Assembly (NCBI GenBank): GCA_003313425.1
Contig: NHZP01000005.1
Location: 1,984,001-2,048,000 of the forward strand
DNA length: 64,000 bases
Reading direction: 5' to 3'
From: Pseudopyrenochaeta lycopersici
Lineage: Eukaryota; Ascomycota; Dothideomycetes; Pleosporales; Pseudopyrenochaetaceae
Shown here: in pieces, positions 9,527 to 21,132 of the stretch
How positions within the stretch are numbered: the stretch's first letter is position 1
Layout: every line of letters begins with the position of its first letter
Program-made: the position numbers and the translations under genes
The notes under the pieces: generated by a model
What the model saw: only the letters and a program-made list of their open reading frames with translations
Database searches by the model: none
Told to the model about the DNA's origin: nothing

Positions 9527-11016
9527 TTAATCCTCTGCCTCTCCTCTCGTTAAGACTCCTCCTTTCTGGATCCGCTTCCTCTTACGTTGTTTACGCTTGT
9601 TAGCTGCCTCATTGGCGCGTTCAAGGCTGGTGATCCGGTTGCGCATCAACTCATGCTCATACGCCATAATTGCAGCCCCCTTCTTGAGTTGGTTAACAGC
9701 TTCAATAATTGACGCTGGAAATGAGCTCTTGTGCTGGCGTACGCGATTACGTATTAACGTGGATTGAGCTTCAAATTCACGTACGTTACTTGGAGTTCTG
9801 GCTTGCCAGAGGGCTTCTTCCAAGGCAGCAGGTGTTGGCGTACGGAGACGTACATCCAGTCTCTCTAATACAACAGCTGGATTCAATGGAACAAGCCCAG
9901 CGCCTCGGAAAGCTGAGCGAATATTGGCTGGAGTAAACGCTTGCGCAAAGGCCGCCCGAAAGGCTGGCAGAAACTCAAGTTTGGTGATGTGGTTGATGTG
10001 GTTTCGGATCAGGTCTTCAACCTGACGGCTGTACGCCTTCTTTAATGGAGAGAAGCAGCCAACGTCAAGAGGCTGGACTAAGTGAGACGAATGGGCTGGC
10101 ATACAGAGAGTGTAAATGTTGTTCATTTTACACATCTCTTCAAATTGGGCTGAGTGGTGGCTCTCATGGCCATCAAAGATAAGCAGCCTACGTGCGCCAA
10201 CCACGCGCGTCTTTGTATGCCGGTTGAAGTGCTCTAGCCACTGAGCCCCTAAGTCGTTGTTTGTCCAGCCATTGTCACTAACTCCAACTGCCCAGTTAAG
10301 TGGGAGATCATCTTCCTCGTACCAGGCAGACAAGTGATACTTGGCTGCGTAGATTAGGAACGGCCGGATTGCCCATCCAGCTGCGTTGATTCCCTGGATT
10401 AACGTAACCCATTCACGGTTGCCTGGCTGGATTGTCTTTGCTCTACCCCTCCTCTCAGACCTAGTCACAACAAGTTGAGTCGTGATCTTGCCCATCATAA
10501 AGCCAGCTTCGTCAAAATTGTACACGTCCTCATCTAGGATGCCGTACTTAGCCTTTGTCTCCTCTACCCGCGTAAACCGGTCTTAATCACCTCTGGATCC
10601 TCACATAAGGCTCTTTGCCGGTCGTATGGCCGATTGAAACGTGTCTTAAGACTGTCTGTACGCTTGACAAAGTTCTTTGGCCAGTCTCGTCCAACTCGTC
10701 CAGCCCCACGCAGACCCAGTAAAGTATCGGCCATATCACGTACAGCAGCCAGGTTAGGTGGAAATCCACGTGAATCTAAATCCAATATATATCTAACAAC
10801 AGCGTCCTCCTCTAGCTCAGTAAGCTTCTTCGAATTGGGAGTGCAATCGCGTCGGGCGCGCGTTCCGGCGAGTCGGTCGTTCAGCGTTGATTTGGGGACG
10901 TGGTACGTAGAAGCAGCAGTCTGGGAGCTTTGCAATTGCTTCTAATTAAGCGCAAAGATAGCTAAAGTAATTTCTGATTTATTGTAACTTAATTGAGTAA
11001 TACGTCGTGGAGCTAT
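9527..11016 (-). pseudogene. pogo-2 (DDE_1/CENP-B-like) transposase with lost start, one stop and one frameshift
   Basis: The N-terminal part (10564 upward) has the psq HTH (KSTLNDRL) and the Tc5-type HTH ending RPYDRQRALCEDPEV. The C-terminal 332 codons (9527-10525) carry the DDE_1 triad: YNFDEAGF, LLIFDGHESH and LVQPLDVGCFSPLK, then a coiled-coil-like basic tail. Joining the halves needs one base restored near 10580. Upstream, the natural first codon at 11014-11016 is ATA where ATG is expected before APRRITQ, and codon 25 (10942-10944) is TAG. The ATA and TAG changes fit RIP-type transitions; the deletion does not. Confidence 0.85.
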
Positions 11017-11083
11017 TAGAGTTTGGAGAGCACGCGTCGAGAAAGTTGATGGGGTGGCCGACTCGCTTAGTTGGCCGACTCGC
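9527..11083 (-). mobile_element. pogo-2 element (right end defined, left end not found)
   Basis: The right terminus reads, from the outside on the minus strand, TA then gcgagtcggcca repeated twice, then ccccatcaac. The element ends at 11083 with TA at 11084-11085. The interior encodes a DDE_1 transposase. The left terminus could not be matched. Confidence 0.65.
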
Positions 11084-11085
11084 TA

Positions 11086-11885
11086 CGTGTTTACGTTACC
11101 CAAGTTCTAAGAATAATAGGATCAAGGTTGCTGTTGAAGAGCACAGGTGTCCATGCTCCTGTCCTGCTGACACATGCGAAACTGTCTAATTATTCCTCCC
11201 GGGGTGGTAGTCGATGTGGCTAATTAGAAGAAGACTGCTTGAGGTGATAAGGGTGTGCAGTATTGAGCTAGAGCTGATATGGAAAGGCCTGCGTTAAGCG
11301 AGACAGAATGTTATGCACTGAAAACTTCAAGTGCAAGCGAGTGGACCCGTGACTTTTTTCCGTCGCGGGGGGATTGCTGTTGCGCAGGGATTGACGTTAG
11401 AAGTCACGCTGGCGGGCTAGAAAATACGTGGGCAAGCTAGGAATCACGCCGGTACGCTACAATTCACGCTCGTACTCTACAATTTATTGGCATGTGAACT
11501 CTAATACTGTGGCACACGCTTAAATAGCTTTGATTGATCAGACTAGTTGCGGTTGACCCGGCTAGCGAGAGTCCCCTCAGGGTACATAACCGCACCGCAT
11601 GCCCTGTATTCGCACTAACCAAGAACGCGCGCATTACTAGTGACATTTTGTCAGAATTCAATGAATCTCTTTGGTCAGAGACATGGATGAGAATTGATTT
11701 TTTTTTCTTGTTCCCTATTTTTTTTTCCTTTTATGTATAGTGTGTGTGTGTGCCAAGTGGTTACACCCGAGCTTTGTACTATAATACAGTATCGCGTACC
11801 TGGTATCTAACAACAGCACTTGTGTAGTCTGACAAGTTTAGTGAGGAAAAAAATTAGCGGCGACAACTTTTGGAACCCCACTGTA
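11086..11885. other. non-coding stretch with a minisatellite and a Tc1/mariner-like end
   Basis: No gene is supported. It holds the four-unit tandem repeat at 11401-11480 and a short TG repeat near 11741. A terminus at 11883 reads, on the minus strand, TA then cagtggggttccaaaagttg, which is Tc1/mariner-like. That terminus cuts the pogo-3 ORF. No partner end was found. Confidence 0.5.
11401..11480. repeat. four tandem 20-bp units
   Basis: Units at 11401, 11421, 11441 and 11461 share a degenerate pattern, from aagtcacgctggcgggctag to aattcacgctcgtactctac. The spacing is exactly 20 bp. A related half unit (aattt) follows. Confidence 0.7.
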
Positions 11886-12451
11886 CCACGCTTCTCAGCG
11901 CCTGTAAAGACTATCTGGGCCTTGATCTGGCCCATCATGAAGCCTGTCTTATCAAAGAGGTACATGTCTTTATCCTGAATACCATACTTCTCCTTGACAG
12001 ACTAAACAAGCGGGAACCAGGGCCTTATAACGCGTAGATCCTCGTTTAGAGCTCGCTGGCGGGCGTATGGACGGCTCCGTCGAAGCTTGATCTTAGGTGT
12101 ACGCTTGCTAAAATTGTTAACCCAGAGGTGGCCAACAGGCTGCTGATCACGTTCTGTAAGCAGATCACTGGCCATATCTCGGACCATAGCCCTTGTCGCT
12201 CCAATTCCTCGTATATCCGGGTCAAGCATGTACGCGACAATTGACTCCTCCTCTAGCTTGGTCAGCCTCCTCGAATTGGGCTCGCGATCGCGTCGCGAAG
12301 GCCGGCCAGCGCGCCTAGCTTGGAGGGCTTGGGGAACGTAGACTGCTGCAGCACGTCTTCCACTCTTAATTTCATCTTGTTTTATAGCTAAGAGTGCAAG
12401 CTGTAGTGTACCCTCGTTATAGGTCTTTTGCGCGCTATGTTGTGGAGCCAT
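11886..12451 (-). pseudogene. pogo-3 transposase, N-terminal part truncated by another element end
   Basis: From ATG 12451 (MAPQHSAQKTYNEG) the minus strand encodes the psq region, the RRLTKLEEESIVAYML Tc5-type HTH and RPYARQRALNEDLRVI. After a stop at 12002-12004 it continues MYLFDKTGFMMG. The normal first catalytic motif is NFDETGF, so Glu has become Lys (a G to A change). The frame is lost at 11885, where a Tc1/mariner-like terminus abuts it. The rest of the DDE domain is missing. Confidence 0.8.
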
Positions 12452-12837
12452 CACGACTGAATGTTGATGGGTAGAAACACTTGGGGAGTGACCCGCTCGC
12501 CTCGGAAACATGTTGATTAGTTGAAGATTAATTTGTGCTAACTTTATTAAGTTATTCTTATGTAAAGTTACAAAGCTTAGCAAGGTGCGCATTTCACTTG
12601 TGTGCGCATTCCACCTGTAGTTCACGTTATTGTGTTATTGTAGAGTAATCGTTCGTTAGAGTGCGCTGATTTTGGTGGGGCTGCTGGAGGACTGATGTTG
12701 CCGGAGTGCTGATAAAACACCTTATATTAGCCTCACTTCATACACACACACACACAAACACACAAGAGGAGATACATGACTTTTCATTACTACCCTAACT
12801 CTGCTTACTGGTTATTAGTGCGCTGGCACTGTGTCAC
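12452..12837. other. 5' region of pogo-3 with a CA microsatellite
   Basis: No gene. It contains attttggtggggctgctgg near 12668, the inner terminal motif shared by pogo elements here, and a (CA)n tract at about 12742-12764. Confidence 0.45.
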
Positions 12838-13180
12838 CCCCTCCTCATAAACCCTAAATGCTCAGCTTCAGCTCGAAAGGCTGTATCTGGCTGTGGATAA
12901 GCACGCCACAGCATAGGTTCAGGTGTGCCATTAGGCTCAGAAATACATAACTTTCCACACAAATTATGTGCAGTTCCATTCTTATCCCTTTTATATGCAT
13001 CTGCACTATGAGCCTGAAATTGGGAACTTTCCCGAATGGATTTACGGCTAAAAGCGGGGTGCTTCATCGGTGATCAAGGGTCTGACTAATTGGATCAGGA
13101 TACTATTGGCTAATTCTGAATGCTAGCGCGTGACTTAAACTGCTTTTGCTTTGCGGAACGATTGTGGCATTTACGAGGAA
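12838..13180 (-). repeat. unknown coding-like repeat, copy 2 (partner at 8957-9360)
   Basis: The minus strand has an open 77-codon frame (12834-13067) ending in PMLWRAYPQPDTAFRAEAEH and LGFMRRG, homologous at protein level to copy 1. The N-terminal part (ESSQFQAHSADAYKRDKNG) is also faintly shared. It is followed at 13106-13180 by a flank matching both flanks of copy 1. The family is not recognised. Confidence 0.5.
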
Positions 13181-13421
13181 GCACTCAAGGCTGCGGGCAC
13201 AACGTCTGACGCACATGCATCCACCCAAAGCCAAAGCTCTCAAGTGGTCTACGGAATCGTCGGAATGCCCTTGAATCGGTTGGAAAAGTGGTCCTGTGCA
13301 AAGACCCATGAAAATTACGTTACTTTACAACAGCACGGTTCTGCATCTTTTTAACAGGTTCGTGCGTTATGCTCTGTCTCACCACTGCTTACAGCGCCTT
13401 TAAGGTTAATCGCTCCCATTA

Positions 13422-13720
13422 ACGCGCCTTCCTCTTGCCCTTCATCTTATCACTACAAGCGCGAAACTCCTTTAGAGTTGTAAAACGTGCGCCCTTCTTA
13501 AACGTAAGCACTTCCTCCCTCTGTACTTGCTTTCTTTTGTGCACTTTATGTCGCGTAGCAGCCCTGTTGGCTCTTCGAAGGCTATTAATCTTATTACGCA
13601 TTAACACTATTAAAGGCGTTATCATCTCTGTGCCTTTAATAACCTAATTAAGCGCATTCACTATTAAGGTAGGTGAGCTATTAAAGCGTCTTTTAATCCT
13701 CTCTTAACTAGCGTCGTCTC
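13422..13720 (-). pseudogene. pogo-4 transposase C-terminal fragment
   Basis: The minus strand encodes RRFNSSPTLIVNALN, a stop, then VIKGTEMITPLIVLMRNKIN and SLRRANRAATRHKVHKRKQV, which is the coiled-coil and basic tail seen at the end of pogo-2 and pogo-7. No catalytic residues remain. The stop in place of Gln fits a C to T change. Confidence 0.65.
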
Positions 13721-14076
13721 AGTATACTGGTAGTTCGCATTCAGCTGAGTGAGTTTCGTGAATCATGACCATCGCCCTAGGAGCCTAAACTATGGTGCGG
13801 CACAATCCGAGCAAGATTCGAAGGTAATGGATGCACCATGAATTTGTATTAGTTAGCGTAAAACCTTAACACGCCTTTCATCGGGGATATCATCATCAGG
13901 CCCCTTCTTTCTTTCTCTGCATCTTCTAGGACCCTGATTCGTCGTCGCCTATTAAAATGGAGGTTATGTAAATTTGTCCAAATTTCCCATCTTCTTGTTG
14001 CTTGGAACAATCGATCAGAATCACATCATTTATACCTAAGCGCCCACTGCTACCTCATCGTCCCCGTCTGCACATC
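13721..14076. other. upstream region of the second PTH11-like gene
   Basis: No gene or recognisable repeat; presumably holds the promoter of the receptor at 14077. Confidence 0.35.
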
Positions 14077-15714
14077 ATGGCCGAAAGTTCACCGTCGGCC
14101 ACGGCCGTACTAGTATGTACTAGCTTTGTTCTTCATGTTTATGTCCAAGACTTGGAGCGAATGCACCTGTTGGAAAATCCACTGACCACAACATGTTGCT
14201 GCGCAGACTACGTATTGGACGCTTATTTCAATCGCAGCCGTCATGATTTCAGCTCGAGTTTACTTGCGGATTAAGATTCAGAAGTACAGGCGACTGCTCT
14301 TAAGCGACCTGTTCATGATTGCTGCGTGGTGGGCTGCCGTTACTACCGCGAGCTTCGACATCGTCTTCTACAACGAAGGCGCACTGGACCCCAACATCAA
14401 CTACACACTAGCGAATTTTAGCGCCAAGCCAGCGGATTTTGAGTATTTATTAAGGGTAAGAGGAGACAATCTCCTTGCCATGCTGCAGAGCGAGACAAAC
14501 GGCATTAAGACCATTAACCTCCTTCTTCTCTCCGCTCTTTCCCGAACCCTAGCTCCTGAGTTCTCATTTCGGCTGACAAGTCCTTTTGCCGACTGACCAG
14601 ATGATCTGGGCTAGCGTCATACCTTTCTACTCGGCTTTATATCTTTGCAAGGCATCCCTATTAGCTGTTTATGTCCAGTTGTTCCCTACCTTCATGTTCA
14701 AGCGGAGAATCGCGCTCTGGGCGACGCTTGGCTACTGCATCGCAGCGTATATCATCTCAATATCACTGCATCTTTTTCTTTGTTGGCCAATAGAAGGAAA
14801 CTGGTGAGCGCGCTCAACCTTTCCCTGTACTAGTCTTACGGATGATTCTGCTTATACATTTTGTCTCTAGGCAAATCACAAAACCAGAAACTTTGTGCAG
14901 TGGGGATATACCAGCCACTGTCTTTCAAGTTGGCTGGGCACTGCATTTCTTTGGAAACATTCTCAGTGAGTTTTACTCCTTGCCTCAAGAGCGTTAAGAA
15001 GTCTCTTGCAAGGTCAAAGCTTCCTGTCAAGACGAGGTTTAGGTTGACATAAGCGTCTGCTTTGCTAGTCTTTATTCTTCCATTCACTGTGATTTGGAAA
15101 CTGAAAATGCGTAAGAGGATGAAGGCTGGCGTGTACGGCGTTCTGCTCCTTGGCGCTGTAGATATAGCCTTCTCTCTAATGCGCTTCCTGGCCATTCAGA
15201 CCGGTAACGAGGATGTCTTCCGATCTATTACCCTTATCGGTAGGTTTCTTTGTATTCATCCTACGCGTTGCAGGACGGATACGTTCTGCGTCGGTCTCTA
15301 TCAGCCTCCCCTTGTGTCGCCGATTTTGCTGACATGGGCCACAAATGGCTAGAACTGTGGTCGGCCTTGGACGCCAACATAGGTCTTATCGTAACTTGCC
15401 TCCCATCTCTGCGCCCTTATCTCCGCCGCGACCTAAAAGCAAAGAGTTCCTACCCACACGGCCACAACGGGACCTCAGACAGGAGGAAGAATAGTTCATG
15501 CCGCTGGCAAGATCAAAGCCAATTTGAAGAGATTGGTGACGGGCAGTTTATCGACAGGGCCGGTAATGACCGGGTTAGGAACGGTCCCAAGGCGAGCGAG
15601 CCTGCGGTCTCACCGGACCTCCCTGGAGGAGACAGCTGGAATGACGATAAAAAGAGCAATAGGAGCGATATTGAGCTCCTTGAGTTTAGCGGACCACCCA
15701 TGACGAGTAATTAG
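14077..15714 (+). CDS. second PTH11-like G-protein-coupled receptor, six exons
   Basis: Modelled exons are 14077-14112, 14207-14455, 14601-14803, 14871-14965, 15069-15239 and 15353-15714, giving 371 residues. All five introns have GT-AG ends and keep the phase. The product has ISIAAVMISARVYLRIKIQK as its first helix, LLSDLFMIAAWWAA, then IPFYSALYLCKASLLAVY and LHLFLCWPIEGNW. Next comes FQVGWALHFFGN, the conserved PTH11-type segment, then ILIFILPFTVIWKLKMRKR and GLIVTCLPSLRPYL, and a long polar tail. Exon 1 is short and the least certain. It is the same receptor class as 2532-3677 and would act as a membrane sensor. No disabling mutation was seen. Confidence 0.75.
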
Positions 15715-16197
15715 ACAGCATGTTGGAATGGCTGGTGAGATTTGTCCCCCGCGCTAGCTATACCTTCACTATCGTCAACATAGATTACTCTAATCAAAGT
15801 GCATCGATATCTGGATTTCTAAGGGGAGTGCTAATACTAGATTATTTATATGATAATAAAGTGACTGTATGTTGTGTTGTGACTGCGAAAGAAGAGCTTG
15901 GGCTCCGTCGTTGCTCTCGTTTTTCTTGTTGCGGCTAGATGGCTGTTGCTGCGTTCGATGAACGTGTCATATTGTGTACCTTGCTCGCGAATTTGGTCGG
16001 TCTGTCCGTGCGGCGGCCGCAACGGTGGCTCTACAGGTACCAAATCAACGCGGAGAGGTGCGTGATGGCCTGTAAAGTCCGTTGTGGCCACTGGCAGATG
16101 TACTTTAATGCCTTTGTAATGGGGTTTCCAAGTGCTGAGTTCTCGCTGTTTGTCGTGTTTTTTTATCCATAATGCAACGCCGCCGCCCGCGTTAGTA
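15715..16197. other. 3' flank of receptor 2, no gene supported
   Basis: It contains the 25-bp string starting gctggtgagatttgtccccc at 15731-15755, shared with the 3' flank of receptor 1. An overlapping minus frame (15846-16274) runs into transposon ends and is not believable as a gene. Confidence 0.45.
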
Positions 16198-16239
16198 CAC
16201 TCACATGAATAAAGTTCTTCCGCCAGCGCACGAGCCACC

Positions 16240-16360
16240 TGATGTTTTTGGAGCTCTGATTGGTTGACTATCATGTTCTTGTTTTTCTAGAATACAGGAG
16301 GGGATCGCTGACTATATACCCAGTCTCGATCAGGGGCTTGCAGTACTGACAAATTCAACA
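16240..16360 (-). repeat. Copia 3' LTR, 121 bp
   Basis: Direct repeat of 21133-21253. On the plus strand it starts tgatgtttttggagctc and ends gacaaattcaaca. The adjoining TSD ccacc is at 16235-16239. A third copy without internal sequence is at 48988-49109. Confidence 0.9.
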
Positions 16361-16369
16361 CTCCCACTC
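16361..16369 (-). other. Copia polypurine tract
   Basis: On the minus strand gagtgggag directly precedes the 3' LTR. This is the expected place for the primer of plus-strand DNA synthesis. The tract is short, and assignment rests on position. Confidence 0.55.
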
Positions 16370-16580
16370 AGGAATGCGAGCCAAAGTCTAGCCATTGCCC
16401 TCTGGCAGCAGTCATATAAATAAAGTCGATAGTTCTAATACGTCCAAAAACCCTTAATATCTCAGGGAAAATCGCAGTGTATCGTCGGCTGGAAAACATA
16501 AACCAGCTTATATCTCAGCATCTCTAGGCGATAAAAACCCCCCTATATTAGGAGGGAAAAGCCTGACCTGCTGTTTCTTC

Positions 16581-19500
16581 TTATGCCTGCTCCAGCCCAA
16601 TTGCCTTCCTGAATCTCTCGAACTTGATCTTGTCTAACGCCTTTGTCAAGCCGTCAGCTACCTGACTCTCTGTCTCGATATACTGAAGCTCTATAGCACC
16701 CTCGCTGACCTTGTCTCGTACAAAATGATGTTGTATATCAATATGCTTAGTACGGGCGTGAAATTGAGGGTTCTTCGCAAGTGCAATAGCGCCTTAGTTA
16801 TCGCAGTATATAATCGTCGCTTGCGCCTGGTTTGCTGCTTTAGGTTGTATTTTGTTGAGTAGTTGTCGTAACCAAATTGCCTCTTTTGTAGCGTTCGTTT
16901 GGCCGATGTATTCAGCCTCGCACGATGACAGTGCAACAGTTGATTGTAGCTTTGAGGACCAGCTAATCACCGCACTTCCTACGTTGAAAACGTAGCCTGA
17001 AGTTGATTTCCGAGTGTCATAGTCTCCTGCCCAATCAGAATCACTATAGCCAGACAGCGCTGCTAGTGGCCCTTTGAAGACAAGCACATAGTCGATTGTC
17101 TTACGGAGGTATCGGAATATTCGAGTGACGGTGGCCTTGTGCGCTTGCGTAGGTCTTGCGGCGAATCGACTGACGACTGAAACAGCGTAGGCGATATCCG
17201 GTCGGGTTCCCAGCATGGCGTACATGAGGGAGCCTACAGCACTCTGATACCATTTGATATCAGCTGTTATTGGTTCAAACTCAGCCTCTGCTTTCTGTAG
17301 CTTCGTGTGCGCGTCAATTGGCGTGTCATGCTTCTTATTGCAGTCCCACAATCCAAAGTCGCGGAGTACTTTCTCAAGGTAGCTTCGCTGGCTCAGCTTT
17401 AGGGTTCGGCTTTGTCGATCCCTTATTACTTCCATTCCAAGGTAGTACTTGCAGGGGCCTAGGTCTGTCATACGAAAGCGCTCGCTCAGCTTTGCTTTGA
17501 TCGTAGAGATATTAGCCTTAGATGGGCCAACTATAAGGAGATCATCGACAAAGACTGCAATGTATGTACCCTTGCTGTCGTGGAATATGCAGTTGTCGGC
17601 GGTAAGGGGTTCGAAACCGAGTGTTTTAAGGTAGGCCGTAAGGGTGAAATACCAGACACGCGGTGATTACTTTAGGCCGTAAAGTGCCTTATTTAGCTTA
17701 CAGACCTTATGCGATTCTCCGACAACTCCTATTCCTTTAGGCTGCTCCACGTAGATTTCAGTGTCGATATCGCCATAGAGAAAGGCTGTTTTAACGTCTA
17801 TTTGTTCAATCTTAAGGTCATTTGCTGCCGCAATCGCGAAGAGTAACTTATAGCTCATTGGCTTAACGACTAAGGCAAAGGTCTCATAGTAATCAAGGCC
17901 TTCTCGCTGTTCGAAGCCTCTTACTACCCATCTCGATTTATATCGTAGGATCTCGCTATCTAAGCCGCGCTTGTGCCTGTAAACCCATTTACTGGTTAAC
18001 ACTGCTCTGTCTTTTGGTTAATCAACTAGGTCCCAAGTATGATTTTCAGTCAAAGAATTAACCTCATCTTCTATTGATTTCTCCCACTGCTTCGCATTCC
18101 CTCTACTCACAGCTTATCTGTATATTCGTAGTTCGTAGGGTTCTGAGCTGTCTGCGTTTGCGATAAGTGCAATAAAGCAGGGCTCATTAATTACGGCAGA
18201 CTCATCAGCTGCGGCAAGTAATGCTCGTTTAAGCGGGTGATATGTGGTTCCTTTTGCAATTCGTGGACGAGGTTCTCGTGCTGGCGCTGATACTGGCGCT
18301 GGTACTAGCGCATGAGCTTGTCCAGGTAAAGGCTCTCTGTCTGGGCCAGGAGTGACCTGAATTATCTCACCATCCCCCCATAAGTCGGGCACGGGATATG
18401 TCGACAAGTGTTGTCTTTTAGTTAAGGGCTCAGATGCTCCCACATTATCGAGACCTCTCTTCTCGGCTGCGAATTGTACAGATGACGCCCGGATTAGTCA
18501 TCCAGTGGTAGTAACAAGTTAGTAAATATAATCGCCCTCGTAGCCAAGGAGCGTACATTCAACCGCATTGTCCTTGTCTTTTAAGCGGAGTCTTTCTAGA
18601 GCCAGACACTTTGTGCCCGGTGTACGCATGTGTCGGTAGTGGGGATCATGTCCATACCAGGCTCGATATGGTGTTGTCAGAAGCCTTGATTAGAGAGTAC
18701 GCATTCAGACGTAATTTGCTGTGCGTACCATTTCCAGCCAATATGCCCATGGTAAGCCAGAGAGCTTTAGGAACGTTTTAGCCTTGTTCCAAATGATATG
18801 TCTAAGCTTCTCCGCAGCACCATTCTGTTGTGGGTTTCCAGGAACCGTGAACTCTGGCGTAACGCCTGTAAGAAAGAGATATCTTAGCATAGCCTTTGAC
18901 GTGTATTCTCCGCCGTTGTCAGCTCGTAGCCGATAGATTCTACGATCTAGTCGTTCGTAGTGCTGCTTAAAGTTTTTAAAACAGTCAAATACGTCGGCCT
19001 TGGCCTTGATACAGTAGGTGACTGAGAGTTGAGTTGCGTCACAGAGGAACGTGACGATAAATCGGGAGCCATCGAGTCCAGTCTTGAACGGTCCTAGAAC
19101 GTCTAAGTAGATAAGATCCATAGGGGCTTCTCCCGGTTGGATGTGGCTCTTGTAGGGTTTGGAACGTAGTGTAGATATTCCGCATGTCTCGCACGGAGTA
19201 ATTTCGGGGATTGGCTTTATAAGATCGATTTCCTCTGTTATCTCAGCCATCCTAAGCAGTGTGCTCTCAGCGATATGGCCTAGGCGGTTGTGCCAAACTC
19301 GTAAGGTGTCGGGGTTAATCTCGGCAGAGAGAAGGGCTAGTTGCTACTGGAGGCTCGTGTCTAGGAACCAGCATCCATTTCTGCTTGTTGCCGTGATTAT
19401 GCTCTTTCCTGTTTTAATCTTACAGTATTCCTTTAAGAATCGAATATCTGCGCCAACCTTAAATAGTTGCGCAACAGAGACCAAGTTAACTGCGCAGTCA

Positions 19501-20645
19501 GGCACCTGATAAACGTTAGTAAGATGAATTAATCGAGATTTGCCCTTAATTTTGCATCGCAGTTTAACTGTTCCTCTACCAATAGGTGCGCATAATGTTC
19601 CTCCTAGACCCTTAATATGTGCAGAAGATTCAGGGATAGCTTCGTAGCTAATAAAGTGTTCCCGGCTGTAGGTAATATAACAGGAGCATCCGGTGTCAAC
19701 AGCCCACTGGGTGTGTAAGAGATTGCCAGTATCATCATTGGCTGTCATCCCAAAATGTGCAATAAGGCCCACAGGATCGTCTAACTCATCGTCATCCTCG
19801 CGAGTCTTCCTCCTTTTAGTAGATGGCCCACGGCGTCCCTTCCCGGCCTTAGCTTACTGTTTCAAGTGTAGATATAGAGTCCAACACTTCTCCTTAGTAT
19901 AGTAGGACTTGTGGCAGTGCGTACAATAGGGAACCTCAATGTTCCTGGTGTCGCCAGTTGCTGCAAGTGCAATGCCGGTCGTTGCGATGGTTGTCAAGGC
20001 CGTAGATGCTGCCAGCGCAGCCACGCTTTCCTCTTGAGCTAATGTACGCTCATATCCCTTAGCCTTAAGCGCTACGAAGTCGAAGTCAACCTCGCCTCCA
20101 TCGTCACCAGGGAGTATCTGATTATTGGTGGTGAACGAAGTATAGAAGATGCTATACGCCGACCCGAGGCCCTGCAGATATCGTAGAATCACTAGTGGCG
20201 CTGGGATAATAACTCCCAACTGGACCAGCTAATTTTGAAGCTTCTTGGCGGCTTCGGTATAATCCTCAATGTTCTTGTAGTCGGTCAGAGAGATAGTAAA
20301 GAACCGATCAGAGAGATCACGGAAAGTGCCGTCCCCTTGAGGTTTGTAGTTCTTTTCCAGAGTCTCGTAGGCCGTGTAGTAGTTACTTATTCTGTCGATC
20401 ATTTGCTTGGCGTTATAGTTGCACCGAGCTCTCATAGCGTATACGGCAAACTTGTGCTTCTTCTTCCACTCTGCTGAAGGATTAACTGGCGTATTCCTAT
20501 AATCCTCCAGCCAGTCGAGTTGGTTTCCTATAATTAGGAAAGTTTCAATACCGTCAGAGAAGTCTAGCCAATTGTCAGCTCCGTCGAGGAAAGGTACCAT
20601 AGCTAGGCTATAGCCACCTTTTATTTTAACTTGTGCGTTTGCCAT
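16581..20645 (-). pseudogene. Copia Gag-Pol polyprotein, single frame with about a dozen nonsense codons and no indels
   Basis: One minus-strand frame runs 1354 codons from ATG 20645 (MANAQVKIKG) to TAA 16581. In order: Gag; a degenerate zinc knuckle (CTHCHKSYYTKEKC); protease (WAVDTGCS); the GAG-pre-integrase region (LRVWHNRLGH); integrase with YLDVLGPF, RADNGGEYTS and NPQQNGAAEK; reverse transcriptase with VKTAFLYGDI and VFVDDLL; and RNase H (SGYSDSDWAGD, SSCEAEYIG). Stops, each in the same frame, include 20229, 19854, 19344, 18705, 18114, 17667 and 16794. They replace residues that should be Gln, Trp or Arg (for example YGLK-stop-SPRVW). Stops without any frameshift point to RIP rather than neutral decay. 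Confidence 0.9.
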
Positions 20646-21120
20646 AATGTTGTAGTGTTAAGGAAGGGTAATAGGTAGCTTATAGAGTCAGTGTTAGACG
20701 TCCCAAATCCTGTTCTAAAAGCTATGTAAATAGCAATTTTGGCTAGTATGACTTTAGTCCACCTATACGGACTCGCCGACGGTGTCTCCGTCAGTCTCTC
20801 CGCATAATATCCCTTTGCGGACATCGCCGCGCCTATCAACAAACAGCATATAAGAATAACTGTTGTGATAGGGTTCGTCTTAGCAGCTGTCGGAGTAGGA
20901 TTTGCAACCCCGCTAAAGAGATCGTCATATCTCTCGTCGTCAGCCCTGGCCTAGGCTCTTCTGATTCGACGCCGGCCAGTCCAGCCCTCTCCTTATGTCG
21001 CTAGGAGCTGTCTGTGCTGCATTGCAATATCTGGAGCAAACGGCGATGCCGAAAGAGTTATCAGGAGATCGAAGAGGTTGGCGGGGTAAATGTCAGACTT
21101 AGCTTAGTCAGCGCCCTTCC

Positions 21121-21132
21121 GGGCTCATAACC
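21121..21132 (-). other. Copia primer-binding site, half-tRNA-iMet type
   Basis: Immediately inside the 5' LTR the minus strand reads ggttatgagccc. Its complement, gggctcataacc on the plus strand, matches the anticodon arm of fungal initiator tRNA-Met around the CAT anticodon. This is the arrangement known for Drosophila copia and yeast Ty5, where a cleaved tRNA-iMet half primes. It has not been tested for this element. Confidence 0.7.

Noticed and set aside
15846..16274. 142-codon minus-strand ORF
   Set aside because: It spans the Tc1-a end and the Copia LTR boundary, so it is a chance frame across junctions.
21121..21132. gggctcataacc as part of a tRNA-Met gene
   Set aside because: Only the anticodon-arm segment is present and it is exactly at the LTR edge, so it is a primer site.
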